A stretch of 64,000 nucleotides of DNA from Marinobacter sp. (GCA_018066865.1 JAGPVT010000052.1:62001-126000), one strand, 5' to 3'. Shown: positions 54,000 to 63,978, counted from the first letter of the stretch. Numbers and translations are program-made. The notes: a model not told the origin generated them from the letters alone.

Positions 54000-54051
54000 A
54001 GCGGCGTCCATTTGTTATTGTGGTGCCCGGAATGCCACGGACACATCGTTT

Positions 54052-55191
54052 ATGAACTCAAGATTCGCAAGCATACGTCAGCTTGTTCTGGTTTTCATCC
54101 TGACCACGCTGGCGCAAGCATCTGCCCTGGCTGAAGAAGATCTGGCCGGCGATGAAAGTGCTGACACTCCGGGCTGGACCGCTATTGTGCGGGGCTCACC
54201 CTACTGGGTCAGCCAGGGCGTTTACCAGAATATCCTCACCATCCGGCGCTGGGTGCTCAAGGAAACAGGCTATTGCTCAAGCCCTGAGCGCCACATTCTG
54301 TTCGACATGCGCGGGCAGTTTCTGGGCTGGATCAGTAACGGCGCTGACCGCGAAACAACCCAAAAGCGCCTTAACGATACCCGCCAGTCGCTGCACGAAA
54401 AGGGGCTCACCGAGGAATGGGTTGCCGGCGACAAAGGTACCAAAGGCTACCCGTTTGCCCTGGCTTGTGACCAACCCCATGTAGACCTGGACCTTGCCGT
54501 TGGCCGCTACCTGGGCGCCCGGGCCAGAGATCGCGTATGGGGGGCCTGGGACGACCTCTCCTTCGCAACCTCTGAAAAACCAGGGTCTCTCCACGATGCG
54601 CTCATGTACATCGTTCAGCGCCGGAGCGAGCAAAATCGCTTTGCACTGCCAGAGGTTTTGCCCAGGTACCTGGGCGGGCAAATCCTGATCGAAAGTGGTG
54701 GGCAAGCAAGAGCCCACTCTCGAGCGGACGCAAAAGGTATTCTCCAGCTTTCACCTTCCGCACTGAAAGACTGCCAGATAAAACCACAGAACTATTGGCA
54801 CCGCCTGGCGCAGATCGACTGTGCATTACGCCTGATGCACCAGAACGCACGCAACCTGCAGCCGGCCTTTGACAAACGCTTCGGCCACCTTCCGGAAAGC
54901 AAACGCAATGAACTGTTTGTGCTGTTGCTGGTTCAGGCCTACCACGGTGGCGCAGGCCGTGTGCAGGCGCTTCTGGATGACGAGACTCTGGCGAAACCAG
55001 CGGCGTACTTTGCGCCCAATCACGAACGTTTTACCGCAGGCGACATCGCGTTTGGCATGGTGTTTCACAACCTGGGCAGGGACAGACTTGGGCTGGCCTC
55101 CCTGTATTATGTGGCCGATGTGCAACTGGCAACCGAAGCCTTGTGCCGAACGCCACAGCTAAAGCCCGAGGAATTCTGCGCGTGGACATAG
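54052..55191 (+). CDS. Lytic transglycosylase (SLT fold), exported
   Basis: A 379-residue protein that cleaves peptidoglycan between MurNAc and GlcNAc. A signal peptide (to SALA, about residue 27) precedes an N-terminal region of unknown fold (about 40-180). The SLT-like domain has the catalytic glutamate E214 in LIESGGQARAHSRADAKGILQLSPSAL. The C-terminal YHGGAGRVQALL is also typical. Its last 10 bases overlap the start of the following permease gene. Confidence 0.85.
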   Translation: MNSRFASIRQLVLVFILTTLAQASALAEEDLAGDESADTPGWTAIVRGSPYWVSQGVYQNILTIRRWVLKETGYCSSPERHILFDMRGQFLGWISNGADRETTQKRLNDTRQSLHEKGLTEEWVAGDKGTKGYPFALACDQPHVDLDLAVGRYLGARARDRVWGAWDDLSFATSEKPGSLHDALMYIVQRRSEQNRFALPEVLPRYLGGQILIESGGQARAHSRADAKGILQLSPSALKDCQIKPQNYWHRLAQIDCALRLMHQNARNLQPAFDKRFGHLPESKRNELFVLLLVQAYHGGAGRVQALLDDETLAKPAAYFAPNHERFTAGDIAFGMVFHNLGRDRLGLASLYYVADVQLATEALCRTPQLKPEEFCAWT

Positions 55192-55949
55192 CTCTGCTCC
55201 CAGAGAGCCTGGACTTGTCAGTGGCACTTTTCCTGCTGGCGAGTTCGGTTATTACGTCAATGATTACCGCCAGTCTGGGCGCCGGCGGGGGTGTTCTGCT
55301 GCTGATTCTGATGGCCACCTGGATGCCTGCAGCCGCAATTATCCCCGTGCACGGCATGATTCAACTGGGCTCCAACGGTGGCAGGGCAATACTGACGTGG
55401 AAGCATATCGACTGGCGGACTATTGCGGCTTTTGCACCCGGCGTTATCGCAGGCGCAGCGGCGGGTGCCTGGTTGCTGGTGAGCCTGCCCGCCTATCTAT
55501 GGCAACTTACCATTGCGGTATTCGTGCTCTACCTGTGCTGGGGCCCTGCTCTGCCAAAAAGCGCGTTCGGCCCGGTTGGTGTTTTTATCGCCGCCACAAT
55601 AACCAGCTTTGTCAGTCTCTTTGTGGGCGCTACCGGCCCCCTGGTGGCGGCGTTTATAAAACAGATTCATGTGGACAGGTTTCGCACAGTCGCAACCTTT
55701 GCCACCGCAATGGTCCTGCAGCATGCCCCCAAAGCTCTGGTTTTTGGTGTGACGGGGTTTGTGTTTGCACACTGGTTGCCGTTTATCCTGGCCATGGTTG
55801 CCTGCGGATTTGCAGGCACCTGGATAGGCTTGCGCCTTCTGAACTCTCTCAATAATAGCTGGTTCAGCAAAGCGCTCAATCTGGTTCTGACCATCCTTGC
55901 CTTGCGCTTGATGTGGCAGGCCAGCCAGGCGGCTGACTGGTGGATCTGA
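55182..55949 (+). CDS. TauE/SafE (TSUP) family membrane permease
   Basis: A 255-residue protein with about seven to eight hydrophobic helices and the TSUP repeats ITASLGAGGGVLLL and VSLFVGATGPLVAAFI. Family members move sulfite, sulfonates or other organic anions; substrate and direction here are unknown. The chosen GTG start at 55182 has GAGGA 9 bases upstream and gives an N-terminus close to the first helix. An in-frame GTG at 55143 is an alternative. Confidence 0.85.
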   Translation: MDIALLPESLDLSVALFLLASSVITSMITASLGAGGGVLLLILMATWMPAAAIIPVHGMIQLGSNGGRAILTWKHIDWRTIAAFAPGVIAGAAAGAWLLVSLPAYLWQLTIAVFVLYLCWGPALPKSAFGPVGVFIAATITSFVSLFVGATGPLVAAFIKQIHVDRFRTVATFATAMVLQHAPKALVFGVTGFVFAHWLPFILAMVACGFAGTWIGLRLLNSLNNSWFSKALNLVLTILALRLMWQASQAADWWI

Positions 55950-55959
55950 GCGCCTCTGG

Positions 55960-58317
55960 CTATTGCTTCGACTCTGGTTCCGGTGCGGGCACAACGACAA
56001 CCTGGTTCCGACCTTTTGACTTGGCAAGATAGGTGCCTTCATCTGACCGTGCGATCACGTCTTCGGGCTCGCAATCTGCGGGAAGCAGTTCGGTCATACC
56101 GATACTGGCCGTGACTCCGAACATGCGGCCTTCGTGTTCGATTTCGAGCGCGTCAACACCGGCACGAATACGTTCAGCAAGGGCCTTTGCTCTGGCCAAA
56201 CCGCAAGCGGGGAGAATAATGCCGAACTCGTCGCCACCCAGCCGGGCGACGGTGTCAGACTGACGCACCGACTCTTTGAACAAATCGGCAAGGCGCCGGA
56301 GCAGCTCATCACCGAGCAGGTGCCCGCCTTCATCATTCACCGGCTTGAAATGATCGAGATCGATGAGCATCAACACTGAGCTTGCATCCTGGCGCGCCGC
56401 GTCACTGAGACATTTGTTCAGCGACACTGTAAAGGCCCGGCGGTTCAGCAGTTGCGTCAGGCTGTCGTGAGTTGCTTCCCAGGACAACCGCTCTTCTTCA
56501 CGCCTGCGTTCGGTGTCGTCCCGGAGCACGAACACCAGCCGCTCATTCTGCCGCCCCTGGCGAATATGAATCATGCTGAGATCCACATCGAAAACATCAT
56601 CGCTGCAATTGCGGAGGGTCACGTAAAGGCTGTCGAGATCGTCATGGTCAAGAAACCACTCATGGGTGAGCGCCTGATCCGCGTGATTAATTCCGAGCAG
56701 CTCGAAAACATTTTTACCAAGGTATTCCCCGCCGGCGCCCAAGAAACGGCCAGCCGCGTGATTGGCGTAACGAATCACACCCCCCGTATCCGCCATCAGT
56801 ACGCCATCCTGCATCACGCTGAGTATATTTTTCGCTCTTAGCTGCTCGTCCCGCAGATCTTTCTCTACCTCCAGTTCGTGGGAAATATCCCGCACAACCG
56901 TGATGGTGCCCATGACCTTTTCCGGGGTTTCAAGGGTCGCCGTCATTACCTGACACCAAACCGGGGGGCCGGCGTTCGGCCCTTGCAGCCGGAAACGATC
57001 ACGGAATACCTCCTGTTTTTTCAGGGCTTGCTGCCAGCCTTTCACCGCAGAGTCGCGATCATCACCCGAGACACAATCGAACAAATGCGTACCGCTTAGC
57101 TCAGCCAGCTTCAGGCCGATAATATTTTCGAACACCGGATTCACAAACTCGATACGGCCAAGAACATCGGCCTGCACAATACCGATAGGCGCGCCCCGCG
57201 TGAGTGATCGGAAAAACGCCTCGCGCTCGGCCAGGGAGCTTAGAACGTCGTCACGCTCATCCATCACCATATTGAATATTTCAACTACCTGGCTGATTTC
57301 CTTACCTCCAGAAACCCTCACAGGTTTATTTCGCACACCCAGGTGGCGTTCATGCACCTGTAACCCAAGTTCACCCAAAGGCGCCATCAAGCGGCGGAAG
57401 CGCCACATGGAAACCGGAACAACCAGCAGGATCACCGCCAACAAAACCCAGAGAAACGCATCCTTGATACGAGTGGCGGGCGCATAAGCTTCACCGGCGG
57501 GCCAGACAGCGGCTACAAACCAGGGCACCTCAACCATCTGTTGTACCGACAGAATAATGTTCTCGCCTTCATCACTGAGTGTCTTGGCAGTACCTTCAAA
57601 ACCATCCATCGCGTTTCGGAGCATAGGATTGGCACTTTTTATCGGCTGAACAACCTCCCCGGTGCGACCATTGGCAAGAACAGTTCCACTGCGGGTAACG
57701 ATGGTGAGGTAACCGGTTTTACCAATGCGGGTGCCAGAGAACTCTTCAATCAGGTGCTCATCTGCCAGCGAAATCGCACCTCCGAGCATGCCGATAAAAC
57801 GCTGTTTATGGTCAAATACAGGTGCAGCCACCATCACCGCGGGCTTTCCTTCATGGTGAGAGCGGTAGGGCTCACTAATACCCGGGGTCAGCTGTCTGGA
57901 GGCCTGACGAAAATATGAGCGGCTGCTGACATCCGTCCCGACTATATTCAGGGCCTCCGGGTACTCGGCGATCACCTTGCCTTGCGCGTCGATCAAATAA
58001 AGACCATCAAACAGTTGCTGTAACGCCGTCTGGCGGCGCATCAGTACTTTCGCACGCACCTCGAAAACCGTCTGGCTCATAGTTAACCCTTGCGCGACAT
58101 GGCTGAGCACTTCCAGGCGCTGTGACAGTTTGTCGTCCAGCTCGCCGGCAACCAGTTGCGCAATGGTGGCGACCTGGTTTGCCGCCTGTTGCTCGAGCTC
58201 CGACCGGCTGAGAAGTGAACCCGCAAGTGCAACCAGCAGCGCTGTCAGAACAACAACACCCACTACCAGTAGAACCGCCCGGTTAACCAGGCTGCCCAGC
58301 CAACCGCTAATCAACAC
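55960..58317 (-). CDS. Cache/PAS/PAS diguanylate cyclase
   Basis: A 785-residue membrane sensor. Helix 1 is at about 12-35, a periplasmic double-Cache-like domain at about 40-280 (GTDVSSRSYFRQASRQLTPGISEPY is typical), and helix 2 at about 290-310. A HAMP-like linker, two PAS domains (about 370-500 and 515-620) and a GGDEF domain follow. GGDEF is at 694-698, with the inhibitory site RQSD five residues before it, so an active, product-inhibited cyclic-di-GMP synthase is expected. There is no EAL domain. Confidence 0.92.
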   Translation of the reverse strand: MLISGWLGSLVNRAVLLVVGVVVLTALLVALAGSLLSRSELEQQAANQVATIAQLVAGELDDKLSQRLEVLSHVAQGLTMSQTVFEVRAKVLMRRQTALQQLFDGLYLIDAQGKVIAEYPEALNIVGTDVSSRSYFRQASRQLTPGISEPYRSHHEGKPAVMVAAPVFDHKQRFIGMLGGAISLADEHLIEEFSGTRIGKTGYLTIVTRSGTVLANGRTGEVVQPIKSANPMLRNAMDGFEGTAKTLSDEGENIILSVQQMVEVPWFVAAVWPAGEAYAPATRIKDAFLWVLLAVILLVVPVSMWRFRRLMAPLGELGLQVHERHLGVRNKPVRVSGGKEISQVVEIFNMVMDERDDVLSSLAEREAFFRSLTRGAPIGIVQADVLGRIEFVNPVFENIIGLKLAELSGTHLFDCVSGDDRDSAVKGWQQALKKQEVFRDRFRLQGPNAGPPVWCQVMTATLETPEKVMGTITVVRDISHELEVEKDLRDEQLRAKNILSVMQDGVLMADTGGVIRYANHAAGRFLGAGGEYLGKNVFELLGINHADQALTHEWFLDHDDLDSLYVTLRNCSDDVFDVDLSMIHIRQGRQNERLVFVLRDDTERRREEERLSWEATHDSLTQLLNRRAFTVSLNKCLSDAARQDASSVLMLIDLDHFKPVNDEGGHLLGDELLRRLADLFKESVRQSDTVARLGGDEFGIILPACGLARAKALAERIRAGVDALEIEHEGRMFGVTASIGMTELLPADCEPEDVIARSDEGTYLAKSKGRNQVVVVPAPEPESKQ

Positions 58318-58451
58318 AGCAGAGTTACTCCGTTTTGAAGGTATAGCGGGGCCTCCGGTTTTTAAGTCAAAGAGTTTGTAAGAGTGCTCTTGATAACGAC
58401 ATAAATTCTAACAGAGGCCCAGCGGATGAATGATTACGCGCTTGCAAACAA

Positions 58452-58470
58452 AATGATAATTGTTATTATT
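58452..58470. promoter_or_regulatory. Fur box over the exbB promoter
   Basis: AATGATAATTGTTATTATT is a 9-1-9 near-palindrome matching the Fur consensus. It overlaps a promoter-like pair TTGCAA (58442-58447) and TATTAT (58464-58469), 16 bases apart. It lies 33 bases before exbB, so iron repression of the whole exbB-exbD-exbD-tonB run is predicted. Confidence 0.8.
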
Positions 58471-58502
58471 CGCATGAACTTTCATAACGAGCGATATCCG
58501 GC

Positions 58503-59321
58503 ATGAGTAATTTTCTGGCGCCTTTCAGTTCCATGTTGGCTGACGGCCCTTTCAACCAACTGTTAGCCATGGGCGGCCCGGTGATGATAGTGCTGCTGGT
58601 AACGGCGCTTTTGGGCCTTATCACGTTTATTTATCTGATACTTTTAGGCGCGCTTTATGCGCCCAGATTGTCCAGAAAACTTAAAAGTATCATTACGCTT
58701 TGGCAACAGGATCCTTCCGGCGTGAACCCGCAAGCAATTCGTCAGCAGACCAGCCGCTGGGCGAAACTGAACCCCCTTCAGAATCTGGTAACCAATACCA
58801 TTGAGGCGCGACAGAACAATCAGGATGACCGACAGGTTCGCGAGACCTCTGCGCGGGATGCACAGCAGGCGCTTGAACCTTTTGAAGCGCCACTGAAGAT
58901 TATTGAAGTTATCGCCGCTCTTGCACCCTTGCTCGGCCTGCTGGGAACCGTTCTGGGAATGATGGAGGCTTTCAATGCCATGGCCGCAGCAGAAGGTCGT
59001 GCCAATGCATCGCAATTAAGTGGCGGCATTTATGAAGCGCTGACCACAACCGCAGCTGGCCTTGTTGTCGCCATTCCATTCGCTGCTTTGGCTGCCTGGA
59101 TCGAATTCCGGCTACGGCGTATCCACAAAGTCGTTAACAACACACTGGTTTCTGTACTGAGCGTGACACCTGAAGCCTTTTCCGGCCAGCAGGAAACGGT
59201 CAGTAAGCCCGCGAGTGAAGGGCCGATCCAGGCGGCTGCTCGCCTGTCCCGTGCGGAAGTTAAGGGCGAGCAGGAATGCGAGACTCATGACAGACAGCGT
59301 TTCACCCATGCAATTGGTTGA
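58503..59321 (+). CDS. exbB: ExbB/TolQ/MotA-family proton channel subunit
   Basis: A 272-residue inner-membrane protein that, with ExbD, converts the ion gradient into TonB movement. The first helix is at about 20-50, a cytoplasmic helical loop at about 55-130, and two conserved helices at about 130-155 and 185-215 with APLLGLLGTVLGMMEAF and GGIYEALTTTAAGLVVAIPF. It is the first gene of the TonB operon. Its last 35 bases overlap the first exbD. Confidence 0.93.
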   Translation: MSNFLAPFSSMLADGPFNQLLAMGGPVMIVLLVTALLGLITFIYLILLGALYAPRLSRKLKSIITLWQQDPSGVNPQAIRQQTSRWAKLNPLQNLVTNTIEARQNNQDDRQVRETSARDAQQALEPFEAPLKIIEVIAALAPLLGLLGTVLGMMEAFNAMAAAEGRANASQLSGGIYEALTTTAAGLVVAIPFAALAAWIEFRLRRIHKVVNNTLVSVLSVTPEAFSGQQETVSKPASEGPIQAAARLSRAEVKGEQECETHDRQRFTHAIG

Positions 59322-59703
59322 ACCCAGGCCCAACCGGCCAATCCCGATCCGTATAACACCACTGATTGATGTGGTGTTCATTCTGCTGGTGTTTTTTATG
59401 CTGACCAGCCGGCTGCTGCCTGTCGATCACCTGGAACTCGCCAACAACACCGACGGGCGCAGCACCGTAACCGGCGAGCCACTGCCGTTACTGACTGTCA
59501 CGCAGCAAGGCGAGATAAAGTGGCAGGAGCTCACACTTCCAATCGGCCAGTTGCTGCCTGAACTTCGCCGTGCCGGCATTTCCGAGGTCAACCTTACTAC
59601 AGTGCCAGACGCTCAGTTGAGCCTGTTCACAGCCACCCTGGGTGAGCTGTCGCGTAACGGCATCCAAACCCACTGGGAACGTGCGACCGAAGAAACGCCA
59701 TGA
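59287..59703 (+). CDS. exbD: ExbD-family biopolymer transport protein, first copy
   Basis: A 138-residue protein. One membrane helix carries the ion-conducting Asp in ITPLIDVVFILLVFFML, followed by a periplasmic domain (about 45-138). The start at 59287 was chosen because the ExbD sequence begins there; it lies inside the end of exbB. Its stop overlaps the second exbD by 4 bases (ATGA). Confidence 0.9.
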   Translation: MTDSVSPMQLVEPRPNRPIPIRITPLIDVVFILLVFFMLTSRLLPVDHLELANNTDGRSTVTGEPLPLLTVTQQGEIKWQELTLPIGQLLPELRRAGISEVNLTTVPDAQLSLFTATLGELSRNGIQTHWERATEETP

Positions 59704-60106
59704 CCGAACTGGTTCCACCACCCTCCACCTCCCGCAAGTCTTTGATGGAACGAGTAGAGGATGCGCTCCTGCCGCTCATCAACCTGGTTTTCCTGTTATT
59801 GATGTTTTTCATCGTGGCCGGCCAGCTTGCAGACGACCCTTTGCCCGATTTACCGGCTACGCCTCCGGGCGCCGCGCAACAACCGCCCCACGCCGATCTG
59901 CTAGTAGACGCCGAGGGCAACTGGCGAATAAGCGGAAAAACACTTGATGCCCAAACCTTGCTTCAGCGGCTGCCAGCGCCGGATGCACAGAAACCGCTGA
60001 AAATTGCCGCAGCCAGTACCATTGCCATGGCCGACCTCGAGGCTCTTTTACGCACACTGGAGCAGGGCGGTTATGAGGAAATCCTGCTGCTGACGGAGCC
60101 TGGATC

Positions 60107-60110
<4 letters not shown>
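59700..60110 (+). CDS. exbD: ExbD-family biopolymer transport protein, second copy
   Basis: A 136-residue ExbD-like protein, more divergent. The helix reads [21 protein letters not shown], with Asn at the place where the first copy has the essential Asp (LID versus LIN), so it may not carry protons itself. The periplasmic domain follows with [16 protein letters not shown]. The GTGA overlap with tonB implies coupling. A role as a regulatory or structural partner of the first ExbD is inferred. Confidence 0.85.
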
Positions 60111-60895
<785 letters not shown>

Positions 60896-60920
60896 GCTTC
60901 CGCACCATTGAAGCCCGAAC

Positions 60921-60937
60921 CGCACTGAGCCGGTGCA
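60921..60937. promoter_or_regulatory. NtrC-like enhancer site
   Basis: CGCACTGAGCCGGTGCA fits GCAC-N7-GTGC, the core of the NtrC site TGCACC-N5-GGTGCA. It lies about 90 bases upstream of a sigma-54-type promoter, the usual enhancer distance. The 60896-61197 gap also holds that promoter and a leader with alternative hairpins. Confidence 0.6.
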
Positions 60938-61026
60938 GGGCAACCCGTTCTGCCCGAACCTTCCCTGATTGCTTTATCTCGCATTACCCATTGAATAAAA
61001 AAGCTTTTATGAAAAATTCACAAGGC

Positions 61027-61042
61027 TGGCACGGCACCTGCT
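61027..61042 (+). promoter_or_regulatory. Sigma-54-type promoter for the FNT gene
   Basis: TGGCACG-GCAC-CTGCT matches TGGCACG-N4-TTGCW with one mismatch. GG (61028-61029) and GC (61040-61041) have the required 10 bases between. Transcription should start near 61052, giving a leader of about 145 bases. Confidence 0.75.
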
Positions 61043-61052
61043 GAGGCTTTTT

Positions 61053-61154
61053 GGCAGATCTCAAATGTCTGCCCACACTCAAGTTTGTTTCAGACGACGG
61101 CGTCTGCCCGCACCTGCCAACCAACGGTAGCCTGCGAGCGACGCCGTTTTTTTT
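61053..61154 (+). promoter_or_regulatory. Leader with mutually exclusive hairpins (attenuator)
   Basis: The predicted transcript begins with a hairpin GGCAGA/TCTGCC (61053-61073). A second hairpin CAGACGACGGCGTCTG (61091-61106) shares bases with the left arm of a strong terminator. That terminator is ACGGCGTC-T-GCCCGCA (61097-61112) paired with TGCGAGCGACGCCGT (61133-61147), followed by an eight-T run ending at 61154. Formation of the second hairpin would block the terminator. This is the layout of NasR (ANTAR)-controlled nitrate-assimilation leaders, but I did not confirm the canonical loop bases. Confidence 0.7.
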
Positions 61155-61197
61155 CGCCTGCCGAAAAGACGGCCAGGAAAGCCCAGAGGATCATTTT

Positions 61198-62043
61198 ATG
61201 TCTTACATCATGCCTTCGGAGTTCGTCACCAAAATGGTGGACGCCGGTGAATCAAAAATCTACATGGCCACCCGGGATGTGCTGATCCGGGCCTTTATGG
61301 CGGGTGCCATTCTGGCTCTGGCAGCGGTATTTGCCATTACCGTGGCCGTTCAGACCGGCAGCCCGCTCGCCGGGGCCATACTGTTCCCGGTAGGCTTTTG
61401 CATGCTTTACCTGATGGGCTTTGATCTGCTCACCGGGGTATTCATGCTGACTCCTCTGGCCTTGCTGGACAAACGACCGGGGGTTAATGCCAAGGGCGTA
61501 CTCCGTAACTGGGGCTGGGTTTTTCTGGGGAACTTTGGTGGCGCCCTGACAGTGGCCGTGATCATGGCCTTTGTTTTCACTTACGGTTTCAACACCGACC
61601 CCGGGGCGGTTGGCGACAAGATTGCCAGCGTGGGCAAGGCCCGCACCCTGGGTTATGCCGAGTACGGAGTTGCCGGCTGGATCACGATTTTCTTGCGCGG
61701 CATGCTGTGCAACTGGATGGTTTCCATGGGCGTGGTTGGTGCCATGATTTCGACCACAGTATCGGGCAAGGTACTGGCCATGTGGATGCCGATCATGCTG
61801 TTCTTCTACATGGGCTTCGAGCATTCAATCGTCAACATGTTCCTGTTCCCGTTTGCCCTGATGATGGGCGGCGAGTTCTCCATCATGGACTACTTCATCT
61901 GGAACGAGATCCCGACTGTGCTGGGCAACCTGGTAGGTGGCCTGTCCTTTACCGGTCTTACCCTGTATACCACTCACATTCGCACGGCGCCCAAGCGCAA
62001 TTTCGCCGGCAACTACGATAGTGAACTGGCCCGTTCCAACTAA
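61198..62043 (+). CDS. Formate/nitrite transporter (FNT) family channel
   Basis: A 281-residue pentameric-channel-type protein with six hydrophobic helices. Marks include AGAILALAAVFAITVAVQTGSPLAGAILFPVGFCMLYLMGFDLLTGVFML, RGMLCNWMVSMGVVGA and GFEHSIVNMFLFPFALMMG (with the conserved channel His). It moves small monovalent anions. Nitrite is the likely substrate given the nitrogen-type promoter, but formate cannot be excluded. The start at 61198 has AGAGGA upstream; codons before it belong to the leader. Confidence 0.92.
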   Translation: MSYIMPSEFVTKMVDAGESKIYMATRDVLIRAFMAGAILALAAVFAITVAVQTGSPLAGAILFPVGFCMLYLMGFDLLTGVFMLTPLALLDKRPGVNAKGVLRNWGWVFLGNFGGALTVAVIMAFVFTYGFNTDPGAVGDKIASVGKARTLGYAEYGVAGWITIFLRGMLCNWMVSMGVVGAMISTTVSGKVLAMWMPIMLFFYMGFEHSIVNMFLFPFALMMGGEFSIMDYFIWNEIPTVLGNLVGGLSFTGLTLYTTHIRTAPKRNFAGNYDSELARSN

Positions 62044-62056
62044 ACAATTGCAGTAC

Positions 62057-62094
62057 GCACAAAGCCCGGAGGCCGCATCCTTCGGGCTTTGTGC
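62057..62094 (+). other. Long intergenic hairpin between FNT and kinase genes
   Basis: GCACAAAGCCCG (62057-62068) pairs perfectly with CGGGCTTTGTGC (62083-62094). The stem extends inward by about four pairs to a 6-base loop, and a broken T-rich stretch follows. It could be a partial terminator or mRNA-stabilising element that sets the FNT:kinase ratio. Confidence 0.65.
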
Positions 62095-62124
62095 TTTGTG
62101 CTTTTGTCTGAGGCAACGCAACGT

Positions 62125-63855
62125 ATGACCACCCAGCTTTCCGTTACCACTGGCCAGCACTCGGACAAAGGCCACAAGCCAGTCAACCAGGACTTTCATG
62201 GCCTGATAATTCCAGATAATCGACAGCTCCGGTCCAAGGGCATCGCAATGGCCATCGCCGACGGCATCAGCTCCAGCAACGTCAGCCAGATTGCAAGTGA
62301 GTCTGCGGTCGCTGGCTTTTTGAGTGACTATTACTCGACGCCGGACAGCTGGTCGGCCAAACAGTCCGCCCAGCGGGTACTGCGGGCAACCAACGCCTGG
62401 CTGCATGCCCAGACCCGGCAAAGCCGGTACCGGTATGATCAGGATCGTGGTTATGTCTGCACCCTGAGTGTGCTGATCCTGAAATCCGCCACAGCCCATA
62501 TCTTTCATGTAGGCGACGCCCGCATCTACCGATTACAGGGTAAGGGTCTGGAACAACTGACTACCGATCACCGGGTCTGGCTATCCCGGGATGACAGCTG
62601 CCTGAATCGGGCCATGGGTCTGAACTCGCAACTGGACATTGATTATCTGACCGTTCCGGTGTGGCCTGGTGATACCTTTGTGCTGGCGACCGATGGCGTT
62701 TACGAGCACCTGCCGGAAAGCAGCATGGCCGGGATCATCCGCGAATCCGGCGACGATCTGGACACTGCGGCCAGACAGCTGATTGCTACTGCGCTCGCCA
62801 ATGGCAGCGAAGATAACCTGAGTGCACAGATTGTGCGGGTGGACTCGATACCCGCCAACAAAAGCAATGAAGAAGTCACCCGGGATGCCCACCAACTGCC
62901 GCTGGCACCGGAGCTGGTTCCGGGGCAGCCGCTGGACGGTTACCGAACTCTGCGGCAGATTCATTCCAGCAGCCGCAGCCATGTCTATCTGGCGGTGGAC
63001 CAGGCCAGCAACCGACAAGTTGCCCTGAAAGTACCGGCCATGGAAATGCAACAGGATCCCAGAGCGCTGGACCACTTTGCCATCGAGCAATGGGTGGCCC
63101 AACGCATCAACAGTCCCCATGTCGTGCGGCCCTTTGCTCCGGAGCGACAACGCAGCTGTTTGTACCTGGCCACCGAATACGTGCAGGGAATCAGTCTTAA
63201 GCAGTGGTTGCTGGATAATCCGAACCCGGATCTGGAGACCGTGCGCCAGCTGGTGGAACAGATAGCCCGGGGGCTGCGGGCTTTTCATCGGCTGGAAATG
63301 GTGCATCAGGACCTGAAGCCGGAAAATATTCTGATCGATAGTCAGGGCACCGCAGTGCTGATCGACTTTGGCGCTACCCGCATCGCCGGCTTACAGGAAC
63401 TCCGGGAGCATGATGAACCCACCTGGCCCAGGGGCGCAGCGCTCTACAGCGCACCAGAAACCTTTCTGGGGGAGCCCGCAGGCTGGCAGGCCGACCAGTT
63501 TTCTCTCGGCGTAATCACCTATCAGTTGCTGACCGGCCAATTGCCCTATGGCACCCGCGTACCAGGGCTCCGCAACCGGAGCCAGTTGCGGAAGCTCAGC
63601 TACCATCCCGCTCGCCTGTACCGGGATGACCTGCCAGGCTGGGTCGATGAGGCCCTCGCCCGGGCCGTGCATCCGGAACCCCACAAACGCTATCCGGCCC
63701 TGTCTGAGTTTATGTTCAATCTACGCCAGCCCAGTCATCATTGGCACCAACAGCATCCCAGGCCCCTGATCGAGCGCCATCCACTCGGCTTCTGGCAGGG
63801 GCTGTCGGCCCTGTTGCTGCTCGCCCTGCTGCTATCGTTTGCCTATCGACCGTAA
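62125..63855 (+). CDS. PP2C-type phosphatase / Ser-Thr protein kinase fusion
   Basis: A 576-residue bifunctional signalling protein. Residues about 1-235 are PP2C-like (GHKPVNQDFHG, MAIADGISSSN, HVGDARIYRL, DGVYEHL and NGSEDNLSAQIV carry the metal Asp set). About 265-540 form a eukaryotic-type kinase with the lysine in VALKVPAME, catalytic HQDLKPENIL and metal site IDFGATR. A C-terminal helix SALLLLALLLSFAY anchors it to the membrane. Such fusions sit in nitrate/nitrite assimilation loci, and its position after the FNT gene fits that. The target is unknown. The start at 62125 has GAGG 11 bases upstream. Confidence 0.9.
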   Translation: MTTQLSVTTGQHSDKGHKPVNQDFHGLIIPDNRQLRSKGIAMAIADGISSSNVSQIASESAVAGFLSDYYSTPDSWSAKQSAQRVLRATNAWLHAQTRQSRYRYDQDRGYVCTLSVLILKSATAHIFHVGDARIYRLQGKGLEQLTTDHRVWLSRDDSCLNRAMGLNSQLDIDYLTVPVWPGDTFVLATDGVYEHLPESSMAGIIRESGDDLDTAARQLIATALANGSEDNLSAQIVRVDSIPANKSNEEVTRDAHQLPLAPELVPGQPLDGYRTLRQIHSSSRSHVYLAVDQASNRQVALKVPAMEMQQDPRALDHFAIEQWVAQRINSPHVVRPFAPERQRSCLYLATEYVQGISLKQWLLDNPNPDLETVRQLVEQIARGLRAFHRLEMVHQDLKPENILIDSQGTAVLIDFGATRIAGLQELREHDEPTWPRGAALYSAPETFLGEPAGWQADQFSLGVITYQLLTGQLPYGTRVPGLRNRSQLRKLSYHPARLYRDDLPGWVDEALARAVHPEPHKRYPALSEFMFNLRQPSHHWHQQHPRPLIERHPLGFWQGLSALLLLALLLSFAYRP

Positions 63856-63856
63856 T

Positions 63857-63876
63857 CCGGGCAATTAATTGCCCGG
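63857..63876. repeat. 20-base perfect palindrome after the kinase gene
   Basis: CCGGGCAATTAATTGCCCGG starts 2 bases after the kinase stop. It can form an 8-pair hairpin with a TTAA loop but lacks a T run, so it is either a weak terminator/mRNA end or an operator for the next gene. Confidence 0.6.
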
Positions 63877-63978
63877 CCAGCAAAGGCTCGCCCGGTTGCC
63901 AGGCAAGGGTTTGCTCACAACTTCGGCGCATCGCCCATAAAAATCTTACAACATTGTTTTAAATAAATTTTATTACGT

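Noticed and set aside
61100-61154. Simple terminator of the tonB operon
   Set aside because: It lies about 200 bases after tonB and downstream of a sigma-54 promoter. The FNT gene starts only 43 bases later, so a leader attenuator explains it better.
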